DNA of 64,000 nucleotides from Burkholderia vietnamiensis LMG 10929 (GTDB lineage Bacteria; Pseudomonadota; Gammaproteobacteria; Burkholderiales; Burkholderiaceae). The stretch spans positions 1,184,368 through 1,248,367 of the forward strand of contig NZ_CP009632.1 in assembly GCF_000959445.1 (NCBI RefSeq), in the 5' to 3' direction. Numbering within the stretch: position 1 is the stretch's first letter; each line of letters starts with the position of its first letter. The position numbers were made by a program, and so were the translations under genes. This document shows, in pieces, positions 54,629 through 62,813 of this stretch. The notes under the pieces were generated by a model, which was not told where the DNA came from, made no database searches, and saw nothing but the letters and a program-made list of their open reading frames with translations.

Positions 54629-55570
54629 ATGGATACGTTACAGATGATGCGCATTTTCGTCCGGGTGGCGGAGGAGGGCAGCTTTACGAGCGCGGCCCAG
54701 CGGCTGGACATCACGACTGCATACGCGTCGCGCTCGGTCGCACAACTCGAAACGCATCTGCGCACGCGCTTGCTCAACCGCAGCACGCGCCGCATCGCGT
54801 TGACCGATGCGGGGCAACGTTACCTCGATCGCTGCCAGCGCATTCTCGGCTATATCGACGAAGCGGAAGCCGAGGCGGCAGACGCCCAGGTGAAACCCTC
54901 CGGCCGCCTGCATGTGCACGCGACGACGAGTTTCGGTCAGGCGTACCTGGTGCCGGCGGTGGTGCGCTACCGGCAGCGCTATCCGTCGGTGGCGGTGGAA
55001 CTCACGCTGTCGCAGCATGTACCCGATATCATCGACGAAGGCTACGACGTGTCGCTGCAATTGAGCACGACGGAACTGCCCGATTCAGGGCTGATCTCGC
55101 AGCGGCTCGGCGATGTGCACAGCGTGCTGTGCGCGGCGCCGGCGTACCTGAAGGAGCACGGTACGCCGCGCACGGTGCGCGATCTCGAATCGCATGCCTG
55201 CCTGCAGATCGTCACGCCGATATTTCCGCGCGATCGCTGGCATCTCGACGGCCCCGACGGCCGCGAAACATTCGAGCTGCCGACGTCCGATTTCCAGGTC
55301 AATATCGCCGAGGCACTGGGCGCCGCGCTGCGTGCGGGCCTCGGGATCGGCTCGTTGCCGATGTCGACCGCAGTGCCCGCACTGGCGAGCGGTGCGCTGG
55401 TGCGCGTGCTGCCCGAGTATCGGCTGCAGAAGCTGACCGTCTACACGCTCTACGCATCGCGCCAGTATCTCGATGCGAAGATCCGGACGTTCGTCGAGTT
55501 CCTGCGGGAGTGCGTTCCCGAAATGCTGGCAGCCGATGAAGCGGCGCTGCGCGGGACCTGCGTGTCGTGA
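54629..55570 (+). CDS. LysR-family transcriptional regulator
   Basis: Product of 313 residues. Helix-turn-helix MRIFVRVAEEGSFTSAAQRLDITTAYASRSVAQLETHL, then an effector domain with DVSLQLSTTELPDSGLISQRLGDVH. It belongs to the AaeR/CrgA-like branch. It stands alone, upstream of the convergent dienelactone hydrolase gene, so its target is unclear. The longer frame to 54461 is rejected; GGAG precedes the ATG at 54629. Confidence 0.86.
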   Translation: MDTLQMMRIFVRVAEEGSFTSAAQRLDITTAYASRSVAQLETHLRTRLLNRSTRRIALTDAGQRYLDRCQRILGYIDEAEAEAADAQVKPSGRLHVHATTSFGQAYLVPAVVRYRQRYPSVAVELTLSQHVPDIIDEGYDVSLQLSTTELPDSGLISQRLGDVHSVLCAAPAYLKEHGTPRTVRDLESHACLQIVTPIFPRDRWHLDGPDGRETFELPTSDFQVNIAEALGAALRAGLGIGSLPMSTAVPALASGALVRVLPEYRLQKLTVYTLYASRQYLDAKIRTFVEFLRECVPEMLAADEAALRGTCVS

Positions 55571-55880
55571 GCGATATTCGGCGCTGACGTGGCGTGCTTG
55601 GTGCGCGACAGTTGCAACGGTCAGGAAGTGGCGTCGTTCGCGATGTGTTCTGCGAAGCTGATGCCCGCCATTAGAGCAGCCATCGTATAAGACGCTCTGC
55701 CGGCATCGACGCGTAGCGTCGAGCGTTGCGATTTCGGCCAGCGTACCGATGAGGTGGTGGTGGGTAATGCGAAACGGCGCGCCCGCGGTCCCGCATGCAC
55801 TCCTGTAAACGGACAACGCCACGGAGTCGATCCGTGGCGTTTCGTTTTCAAGCGCAGCAGCAGCAACGCCGGTCAGCGGA
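55571..55880. other. Intergenic region between convergent genes
   Basis: No gene recognised. It contains the bidirectional terminator at 55815. Confidence 0.5.
55815..55841. terminator. Bidirectional terminator
   Basis: Perfect 11-bp stem AACGCCACGGA/TCCGTGGCGTT with a 5-base loop, flanked by T-rich sequence on the plus side. It lies between the convergent LysR and dienelactone hydrolase genes. Confidence 0.85.
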
Positions 55881-56588
55881 TCACTTGCTCCAGAGCGTGC
55901 GTCCGAAGAACGTCAGCGTCCGATCCCATGCGATCTGCGACCACACCGGATCGAATTGCGTACCGCCGATGCGGCCCGGACCGACCGCCGTCTCGTTTGC
56001 AAACGCATGGTGCGCGAGATAGCGGTGGAATTCGATGCCGACGTTCGCGTCCGTCAGCTTTTTCTCCAGCGCGTCGACCTGGTCGATCTTGAAGAAGTCG
56101 TCCTGCGTCCCCCAATGGCCCATCAACGGCACCTTGATCTTCGACGCATCGAGGTAGTCGAGCGGCGGGAAGCCGTACCACGTGACGCCGGCATCAGCAT
56201 CGGCAAACTGCAGCGACAGCAACGTCAGCGCACCGCCCATGCAGAAACCGGTGACCGCCACGCGCGACGCGCGCGTCTTCAGGTATTGCACCGCACCCGG
56301 AATGTCCTGCGAAGCTGCATCGCCGAAGTCGAGCCCCGTCATCAAGTGGTGCGCTTCTTCCTCCTCGACGGTCGACTTGCCGCGGTACAGATCGGGCACC
56401 AGCGCGACGTAGCCGCAGCGGGCGAGGCGATCGGCTACACCGCGGATCTGGTCATTCAAGCCCCACCACTCCTGAATGACGACGACCGCGGGCGCGCCTT
56501 CGGTCTTTTCCGGTATGGCCAAGTAGCCTTGCAGTTCCTGGCCGTCCGGACGGCGAAACGTGATCATGGAACCGGATGTTTGAGACAT
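55881..56588 (-). CDS. Dienelactone hydrolase family protein
   Basis: Product of 235 residues. The catalytic Cys lies in GFCMGGALTLL, the Asp in WGTQDDFF and the His in LAHHAFAN: the Cys-His-Asp triad of dienelactone hydrolases (CatD/ClcD-like). The conserved WWGLNDQIRGVADRLA segment is also present. The enzyme hydrolyses dienelactones in chloroaromatic degradation, or related lactones/esters; no ring-cleavage genes are adjacent. The ATG at 56588 follows AAGGAG; the longer frame upstream is rejected. Confidence 0.9.
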   Translation of the reverse strand: MSQTSGSMITFRRPDGQELQGYLAIPEKTEGAPAVVVIQEWWGLNDQIRGVADRLARCGYVALVPDLYRGKSTVEEEEAHHLMTGLDFGDAASQDIPGAVQYLKTRASRVAVTGFCMGGALTLLSLQFADADAGVTWYGFPPLDYLDASKIKVPLMGHWGTQDDFFKIDQVDALEKKLTDANVGIEFHRYLAHHAFANETAVGPGRIGGTQFDPVWSQIAWDRTLTFFGRTLWSK

Positions 56589-56850
56589 GAAACCGCTCCT
56601 TTGCGAGAAATGCGATGAATGCGGCATCGGGCGGCCAGCGAGTGCAGAGTGTCCGGAGACTCGCGGTTCGGTTGCATTCGCTTCGGCCGGCACCGACCAC
56701 GCGGCCATTCTATGCGCAAAAGGAGGCACGCTGCGTGACACGAAGACGGCCGGTCCGTGCGTCGCGTTGCATGCAAATAGGAGCCGCGGGAATGCAATAC
56801 CCGCCCCGATGAACGGCGGCGGGGTGGCGCGCAGGCTCGACGCGTCGCGC

Positions 56851-57162
56851 TTATTGACCGAAGTAGATCGACTCGCGAGCGTCCTGCTTGATGGCAACGA
56901 CCCGGCCGGCACGCACACCGGCACCGGCCTGAGCACCGTAACCCGTTGTGTCGTTGTTCGTCATACGGGCCTGGGCAGCTTGCAGCGCGTTCGGGTAGTG
57001 GGCGTCTGAGAGTTCGGGCTTGTATCCGGCCTGTTCGAGCTGGATCAGTTCAGCGCGGACTTGCTCGCGCGTCAGCTGGCCGGACGAATTCGACTGCGCG
57101 AGCGCGGCAGCGGATGCGGACAGCGCGGTAGCAGCGGCAACTGCGTAGATAAAGGACTTCAT
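56851..57162 (-). CDS. DUF4148-family exported protein
   Basis: Product of 103 residues with a signal peptide (IYAVAAATALSASAAALAQ). The mature part carries the DUF4148 signature LTREQVRAELIQLEQAGYKPELSDAHYPNALQAAQARM. Third member of this exported group in the window. GGAGG precedes the ATG at 57162. No function known. Confidence 0.88.
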   Translation of the reverse strand: MKSFIYAVAAATALSASAAALAQSNSSGQLTREQVRAELIQLEQAGYKPELSDAHYPNALQAAQARMTNNDTTGYGAQAGAGVRAGRVVAIKQDARESIYFGQ

Positions 57163-58005
57163 GGTGACCTCCGTTTTTCGTAGATTTCGCGCTTCGCTGG
57201 TTGTGTCGAGCGGTGTGATTGCATCGTAGCGAGCGAGATACCGGACGGAAATACGCGTTCCGGCGAATAATTGTTGCAACTGAGTAAACGGTCGGCGGGA
57301 GATGCCGCTTGTTAGGGGCGAAGTCGTTTGTACTAAATTGATGGCGATGCGGCATCGGACGGACGCCGGAAATTTTTTGTAGGAAAGCTAACTGTAGAGC
57401 GAAACTTGGTGGTCGTTACCTTGCGCCTTGCGCCTTGCGCCTTGCGGCTCACGTCCACCGTTGCACCTTCATGGATCTGCCAGATCGTTCGGATGCGCCA
57501 TTGCGCCCAGCAGATCATTCACGTGAAGGCTCGATCAAGTCCGCTTCAGGCGTGTAGTCGCGGCGATCCCGTATATATCAATGCGCCGCGAGCATGCGAA
57601 CACGCTGTCTTCGAGCGGGGACGTTTTCTGGACGCTTATGGGAAATCCGTCATCGGCCCGATGAGCATCTGTCTGCTCAAAGTGAAAATCGCCGGCCCTT
57701 CAACTTGGTTGCGTGAACGAATCCGACGACATGGTCGCAGTAAAGACCCAACCGACGGCCGGATTTCGACAGCGAATGACCGGCGAACCTTCGCTGCGCC
57801 CCGACCTGCGGACGTGCCAGCCCCGCACGCACCGACGTACCCATCGGAAAATTTGTCACGTGACAACCGTATGACGTTCCGCGTCACTTTATATACTGAA
57901 CAATTCGACCGCCACTCCCCGGCCGGTTCCGGCCACAAATACAGCGACAGCGCCGGTAGTCAACGAACGGCACAACCTTCCCTCCCGGCTACATCCGCCC
58001 CCAGC
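57163..58005. other. Gene-free stretch before the toxin-antitoxin pair
   Basis: No gene recognised. It holds three tandem CCTTGCG heptamers near 57420-57440 and one parS-like site (57853, listed separately). The toxin-antitoxin promoter lies at its right end. Confidence 0.5.
57853..57866. promoter_or_regulatory. Isolated parS-like palindrome
   Basis: TTGTCACGTGACAA: the same 14-bp core as the parA-proximal cluster, about 12 kb to the right of it. Confidence 0.75.
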
Positions 58006-58046
58006 CTCCGGCAAAACGCCTATAATATTTGGGCAAATTGCCGGAG
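58006..58046. promoter_or_regulatory. Operator-promoter of the toxin-antitoxin operon
   Basis: Perfect 9-bp inverted repeat CTCCGGCAA (58006-58014) / TTGCCGGAG (58038-58046) surrounds a TATAAT -10 element (58021-58026). The right arm overlaps the ribosome-binding GGAG of the antitoxin gene, which starts at 58054. This is the expected arrangement for self-repression by an Xre-type antitoxin-toxin complex. Confidence 0.75.
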
Positions 58047-58053
58047 CACACCC

Positions 58054-58509
58054 ATGAGCACAATCGCGTTCCATCCATCGGGCATTGCCCACCCGCGCCA
58101 GGCCGAATTTACGATCCTGGAGCAGTTGCTCGCGATTCGCGTTCGCTCCGGAGCCGATCTCGCCGATCTGGCGAACGCACGTGTCGATGTCGCGGTGATT
58201 GATCGACTCTCGGAGCGTGGATTGAAATCCGACGAACTCGCGTTCATCATCCCGCGTCGCACATTGAGTCATCGTCGCCAGGCGCACGAGCGCCTGTCGC
58301 ACGAGGAATCGGACAAGGCGATCCGGCTCGCGCGGATCGTCGCGCAGGCGACGGCCACGTTCGGCGATGCGGACAAGGCGATGGCATGGCTGCGCAACGG
58401 GCTTCAACGCTTCGGCGGCCGTACGTCGCTCGACATGTCGAGCACCGAGCACGGTGCGCGGCTCGTCGAAGAACTCCTCACGCAGATCGACGAAGGGTAC
58501 TTCGCTTGA
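58054..58509 (+). CDS. Xre/MbcA-type antitoxin (DUF2384)
   Basis: Product of 151 residues. The C-terminal half holds the DUF2384 pattern: RLARIVAQATATFGDADKAMAWLRNGLQRFGGRTSLDMSSTEHGARLVEELLTQIDEGYFA. An N-terminal DNA-binding part covers the first ~90 residues. It would neutralise the downstream RES toxin and repress the operon through the dyad at 58006. The ATG at 58054 follows GGAG. Its stop codon overlaps the toxin start by 4 bp (TTGA). Confidence 0.88.
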   Translation: MSTIAFHPSGIAHPRQAEFTILEQLLAIRVRSGADLADLANARVDVAVIDRLSERGLKSDELAFIIPRRTLSHRRQAHERLSHEESDKAIRLARIVAQATATFGDADKAMAWLRNGLQRFGGRTSLDMSSTEHGARLVEELLTQIDEGYFA

Positions 58510-58985
58510 CGACGCTCTGGCGGATCAGCAATTACGCCGACCTCAAAGGCGTCGGCGGATTGCGGGCCGGCGGGCGCTGGCACTTCGCCGGACAGCCCGT
58601 CGTCTACCTCGCCGAGCATCCGGCGCTCGCGCTGCTCGAGACCCTCGTTCACTTCGAAATCGCCACCGTTGCGCAGTTGCCGAGCGGATACCAGCTTCTC
58701 CGCATCGAAGCGTCTGAATCGGTCGACGTTGCCGAGATTTCCGAAGGCGACGCGCCTGCAGATTGGCGTGAGAACGTCGACTGGACACGCAGCGCCGGCA
58801 CCGAGTGGTTGCAAACGCAACCAAGCGCGTTGCTGCGCGTGCCGAGCGTCGTCGTCCCGCATGCGCACAACTTTCTGCTGAATCCGCTGCATCCGGCCGC
58901 ATCCGACGTGCGGATCGCGGGAGTCATGCAGTCGCCGTACGACAGTCGCATTCTGCATCTGGTCCAGACCACTCGACGCGACTAG
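58506..58985 (+). CDS. RES-domain toxin
   Basis: Product of 159 residues starting at TTG (58506), the first codon of TTGACG. The RES fold is seen in LWRISNYADLKGVGGLRAGGRWHFAGQPVVYLAEHPALALLETLVHFE, including the conserved Arg in GGRW, the Tyr in VYLAE and the Glu in LLETLVH. RES toxins of this family consume NAD+ and stop growth when free of antitoxin. With the antitoxin it forms a type II module. Location close to the origin suggests it helps retain the replicon. Confidence 0.9.
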   Translation: MTTLWRISNYADLKGVGGLRAGGRWHFAGQPVVYLAEHPALALLETLVHFEIATVAQLPSGYQLLRIEASESVDVAEISEGDAPADWRENVDWTRSAGTEWLQTQPSALLRVPSVVVPHAHNFLLNPLHPAASDVRIAGVMQSPYDSRILHLVQTTRRD

Positions 58986-59019
58986 CGTCCGCTGCGCACC
59001 GTCGTGCGTGTCGCTTCGA

Positions 59020-59958
59020 TCACCGCTCGTGCGCGGCACGATCCGCCGCAGCGTCGGGCGCGAGGGTTCTGCCGATTCGCGTGACCGTTCTTGCGCTGCT
59101 CAGGCCGAGCAGCGCGCTGACATCGGCATGCGATCGGCCGTCGAGCAACTGGCGACGCGCATACGTATTGCGCAGTACGCGCGGCCCGAGATCGGTTGCG
59201 TGAAAGCCGATCGCTTTCAGCGCGTCGCGCACGACCATCAGCAGGAACATGTCGTTCATCGCAGCGCCGCTTCGCGGAGCAGGAAAGAGCAACGTGGAGA
59301 CCGGCGCATCGACGGACATCGCGCACCACGCGCCGAGCGGCGCAACCGCAAACGGCGCGACCGGGATCGTACGCGCGGGCCTCGCATGCGTGCGCGGTAC
59401 GCTGATCGACGGTGGCCGTGCGTCGAGATCGAGCGCATTGCGCGTCGCCGCACGAATTTCGGCCGACGTGATGCCGGTCCCGAGCAGCACTGCAACGATC
59501 GCGCGGTTCCGGCATGCGGTGGGCGTATCTCCAGGACGCGGCTGCACGTAGCGCTGCAGCGCCGTGTCGGCTTCGGTCGGCAGATAGCACGGTTCGGGTT
59601 CGCTGTCCGGCCATCCTGCGTTGTGCGTCGTCCGGCCGGCCGGATGGATGGTGCGTACACCGGTTTCGACGAGATGTCGGCACAGTCTGTCGATCAGCTT
59701 CGCGTAGCGCACGCGCGTCGACGTGCCGGGCGCGCAACTGCGCTCCAGTTCGCTCAAAAACGCCGCCACGTGATCGGCGCCGAACGTGGCGAGCGACACG
59801 CGATGCGCGACGAGATGGCGCAAGAACCGCTCGAACATCGCTGTGTGCTGCACGATCGATCGCGGCGCAAACGGACGACGGTCGGCTCCCCTGGCAGCCG
59901 TTTGCTGCCACGCGAGAAACGCACCGACGGGGTCGTGAGTCCAGCGATTCGTGTCCAT
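59020..59958 (-). CDS. Tyrosine recombinase homologue lacking catalytic residues
   Basis: Product of 312 residues with the two-domain shape of XerC/D-like integrases: an N-terminal SAM-like core-binding domain (residues ~5-110) and a C-terminal catalytic fold. The first catalytic Arg, in the TGxRxxE motif, is Thr164 (TGITSAEI). In HxxR the His is Arg260 although the second Arg (263) is kept. The LGH His is Leu286 and the nucleophile Tyr position is Ile295 (SSARTVTRIGRT). It is therefore probably inactive as a recombinase and may act as a DNA-binding protein. The ATG at 59958 is the start. Confidence 0.75.
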   Translation of the reverse strand: MDTNRWTHDPVGAFLAWQQTAARGADRRPFAPRSIVQHTAMFERFLRHLVAHRVSLATFGADHVAAFLSELERSCAPGTSTRVRYAKLIDRLCRHLVETGVRTIHPAGRTTHNAGWPDSEPEPCYLPTEADTALQRYVQPRPGDTPTACRNRAIVAVLLGTGITSAEIRAATRNALDLDARPPSISVPRTHARPARTIPVAPFAVAPLGAWCAMSVDAPVSTLLFPAPRSGAAMNDMFLLMVVRDALKAIGFHATDLGPRVLRNTYARRQLLDGRSHADVSALLGLSSARTVTRIGRTLAPDAAADRAAHER

Positions 59959-60346
59959 GCCTGATTTATAGCCGTAATGCGGTGCTGCCCGCAATGTTGC
60001 CGTCGGCACGTGCGGCAGCTGCTTGCCGCGCCACTTCATACCCGTGGCGCTACACATATGTTTCGGATCACTACGTGAACGGAGAGGTTCGCTATCAGCC
60101 AACGGCATCACGTCGTAATCGCCCATGTCCCCGATTGCGGGCCGCTCGATCAGCGGCCCGCCGACATGATTGTCAAACACTGTGAGTCAATCGTCAGCAT
60201 TTGCAACCGAAGTAACAGTCGCTGCAATTCGCCGGTTTTCGGCGTTGGCATCGCTACATTAGCTCCACCTGCCGCACGTCGCGGCGAGGCATGCGACAAG
60301 CCGCGACAGGCGGCCCGCAGCAACAACGTCTTTAGGGAGAATGACC

Positions 60347-60886
60347 ATGAACAAGATTCGTACGATCCTGCTTGGCGCCGCGCTGACGGCAATCGCATCG
60401 GCTGCCTTCGCACAAACGGCTCAGACGGGCGCCGCGGGCTCCGCTGGCGTTGGCGCACAAGTTCAGACGCCGTTGCTCGGCGGCGGCGTGGGCGTGCAGG
60501 CGGGTGCCGGCGCGAACGCGGCGGGCTCGGGTGCGGGCGCGGGCAATCTCGTCGGCGGGGCGCTGCACGGCGTCGACAACACAGTCAGCGGCGTGGGCTC
60601 GGCCGCGGGCAACGCAGTCGACGGCGCGACGCACGCACTCGGTTCGGCTGCCGGCTCGGCCAAGGACGCGGCGACATCGGCTGCGCATGCGACCAAGTCG
60701 CACGTGAAGCGCGTCGCAAGTTCCGCGAAGAGCCACGCGCAAGGTGCGGTCTCGACGGCCGGCGACGTCGCCGGCGAAGCGAAGGCAAAGGCCGGCGAAG
60801 CGCTCGAAGGTGCGGCGAACCCGGTACAGGGCGGCGCATCGGTCGGATTGAAGGGCTCGGCGTCGGCGCAACGCGGTGCGCTGTAA
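60347..60886 (+). CDS. Gly/Ala-rich exported protein
   Basis: Product of 179 residues. Signal peptide ILLGAALTAIASAAFAQ, then a low-complexity Gly/Ala/Ser region (GVGVQAGAGANAAGSGAGAG) and a helical Ala/Lys part (SAKDAATSAAHATKSHVKRVASSAKSHAQG). No known domain; composition resembles periplasmic or surface-associated stress proteins. An ATG at 60341 has no room for a ribosome-binding site, so the ATG at 60347 (after GGGAG, 7 nt) is preferred. Confidence 0.65.
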   Translation: MNKIRTILLGAALTAIASAAFAQTAQTGAAGSAGVGAQVQTPLLGGGVGVQAGAGANAAGSGAGAGNLVGGALHGVDNTVSGVGSAAGNAVDGATHALGSAAGSAKDAATSAAHATKSHVKRVASSAKSHAQGAVSTAGDVAGEAKAKAGEALEGAANPVQGGASVGLKGSASAQRGAL

Positions 60887-60907
60887 GCAGAACGCTTTGA
60901 GCGAACA

Positions 60908-60933
60908 CGCGGCCCGCTTCGATTCGGGCCGCG
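60908..60933 (+). terminator. Hairpin after the Gly/Ala-rich gene
   Basis: 9-bp stem CGCGGCCCG/CGGGCCGCG with an 8-base loop, 22 bp after the stop codon. Confidence 0.65.
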
Positions 60934-60961
60934 ATTGAGCAGAACCGCGAAGTCGATGGAA

Positions 60962-60991
60962 GCAGCCCGATCACCTATGTGACCGGGCTGC
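60962..60991 (+). terminator. Second hairpin with T-run
   Basis: Nested stem: outer GCAGCCCG/CGGGCTGC and inner TCAC/GTGA, followed by GTCATTTTG. Probably the main terminator. Confidence 0.7.
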
Positions 60992-61559
60992 GTCATTTTG
61001 TGGAGATAGGCGCTGCCGTCAGCGCTCGCACGCGAATCTAGTCGTTCGAGTCGCTCCGCAAAAGATCCGGCTGACCATAGGCCGATCGGTTCGCCGCGGG
61101 CGGTCCGCGTCGGGATGCCGATCGCCGGCGCGCCATGCTTAAATAGCGAGGCAAGCTCGCCGCTGCGGGCAAAGCGGGTACAACGATCATCATCGTGACG
61201 CGTGACTCCGCCAGGCTTCCACACCGATCTCACCTTGCTGCATCGCGACGCACGTCGAACCCCGCGTGCGTCGCAAATGTGCGGGCAGCTTCGCCAGTCG
61301 ACAGCGAAACATCGCACGACGCCATGATGCATCGCGTCTACCATGCTTCGACCAGCACGTTTGTCGAGCCGGAGCCACCACGCGCTTGCCGGCGTTCCGG
61401 GCCCCGCACATGCCGCGCGCCGGCTTTCGGGTACCATCCCGCCCGCAGGGCGACGCCCTCGCAGCGGTTGCGACGCGCATCGCCCCATCGACGGTGCGGG
61501 CTTCGTTCAGCGCGCAATCGCCGCGGCATCGCCCATCGTCATGAACCAGAGGATTCTTC

Positions 61560-62810
61560 GTGAAGTTCATCCACGCGGCAGACATTCACCTCGACAGCCC
61601 GTTGCACGGCCTGAGCGCCTATCCCGACGCGCCGGCCGCACAATTGCGCAATGCCTCGCGCGAGGCGTTGCGGCAACTCGTCGATCGAGCGATCGAAGAG
61701 GAAGTCGCCTTCCTCGTGATCGCGGGCGACCTCTACGACGGCGACTGGAAGGACCACAACACCGGCATCTTCTTCGGTCAGCAGATGGGGCGCTTGCGCA
61801 AGGAAGGCATTCGCGCATTCGTGCTCGGCGGCAATCACGATGCCGAAAGCGAGATGACGAAGAAACTGACGTTGCCCGACAACGTGACGGTGTTCGGCCA
61901 CCGCAAGCCGGAAACCTTCCGGCTGCCGGAATTCGACGTGGCGCTGCACGGGCAGAGCTTCAAGGACAAGGCTGTCGTCGACAATCTCGCGATCGGCTAT
62001 CCGGACCCGGTGCCCGGCCAGTACAACATCGGCGTGCTGCACACGGCGCTCGAAGGCTATGCCGCGCACGCGAACTATGCGCCGTGCACGCTTGCCGAGC
62101 TGCATGCGAAGGGCTACGACTACTGGGCGCTCGGTCATGTGCATGAATTTCAGCAATGGTCTGGGCCGTCGACCATCGTGTTTCCCGGCAACCTGCAGGG
62201 CCGCCACATCCGCGAGACGGGCCGCCGCGGCGCGGTGCTGGTGACGGTCGAACAGGGCCGTACGCAGGTCGAGCGTCTGTATCTCGACGTGCTGCGCTGG
62301 GAAGCCGTATCGGTCGACGCGTCCGAGTGCCTCACCGTCGCCGATCTGTCTAAAAGAATCGGCCAGTCGCTGGACGCGCTGCTGAGCGTCGACGCACACG
62401 TGCCGCGTGCGGTGCGCGTCACGGTCACCGGCCGCACACCGGCGCACGGTCTGTTTTTCGGCCGGGCGCCGCAGTTGCGCGCCGAGGTGCTGAACCAGAT
62501 CGGCATCGTCGGCAACGATCGGCTGTGGCTGGAGAAGGTCCGGCTCGCGACGTCCGCGCCGGAGCAGCAGAAGGGCGACCGGGAGCAGCTCGAAGCGCTC
62601 GAGGATCTGAAGCAGATCCTCGCCGACGCCGCGCACGATCCGGATTTCCTGGCGCTGCTCGAACGCGACCTCAAGCCGTTCGTCGGCAAGGTGCGCAGCG
62701 ACGTGAAGGAAGAGGTGCCGCTGCTGACGATGGCGCGCGCCGGCGAACTCACGGCGCTCGTCGAGCAGGTCGGTCCCGCGTTGCTCGCGCGGCTCGCGAC
62801 GGGGGAATAA
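61560..62810 (+). CDS. SbcD/YhaO-like DNA repair metallo-nuclease
   Basis: Product of 416 residues starting at GTG (61560) after AGAGGA. The calcineurin-like phosphoesterase motifs are in order: DIHLD (residues ~8-12), GDLYD, GGNHDAESEM, VLHTAL and LGHVHEFQ. Together they bind two metal ions. The family is the nuclease half of SbcCD/Mre11-type or YhaO-type complexes that trim DNA ends and hairpins. The next gene encodes the matching ATPase, 3 bp apart, so the two form an operon. Confidence 0.9.
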   Translation: MKFIHAADIHLDSPLHGLSAYPDAPAAQLRNASREALRQLVDRAIEEEVAFLVIAGDLYDGDWKDHNTGIFFGQQMGRLRKEGIRAFVLGGNHDAESEMTKKLTLPDNVTVFGHRKPETFRLPEFDVALHGQSFKDKAVVDNLAIGYPDPVPGQYNIGVLHTALEGYAAHANYAPCTLAELHAKGYDYWALGHVHEFQQWSGPSTIVFPGNLQGRHIRETGRRGAVLVTVEQGRTQVERLYLDVLRWEAVSVDASECLTVADLSKRIGQSLDALLSVDAHVPRAVRVTVTGRTPAHGLFFGRAPQLRAEVLNQIGIVGNDRLWLEKVRLATSAPEQQKGDREQLEALEDLKQILADAAHDPDFLALLERDLKPFVGKVRSDVKEEVPLLTMARAGELTALVEQVGPALLARLATGE

Positions 62811-62813
62811 GCG

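Larger units (their letters stand above)
60887..61559. other. Gene-free stretch with two hairpins
   Basis: No gene is supported. Two strong stem-loops lie at 60908-60933 and 60962-60991 (listed separately); the rest shows no motif. Confidence 0.5.

Noticed and set aside
57637..57652. CTTATGGGAAATCCGT as an inverted iteron
   Set aside because: Only the CCCATAAG half matches; the GGCTACC half is absent.
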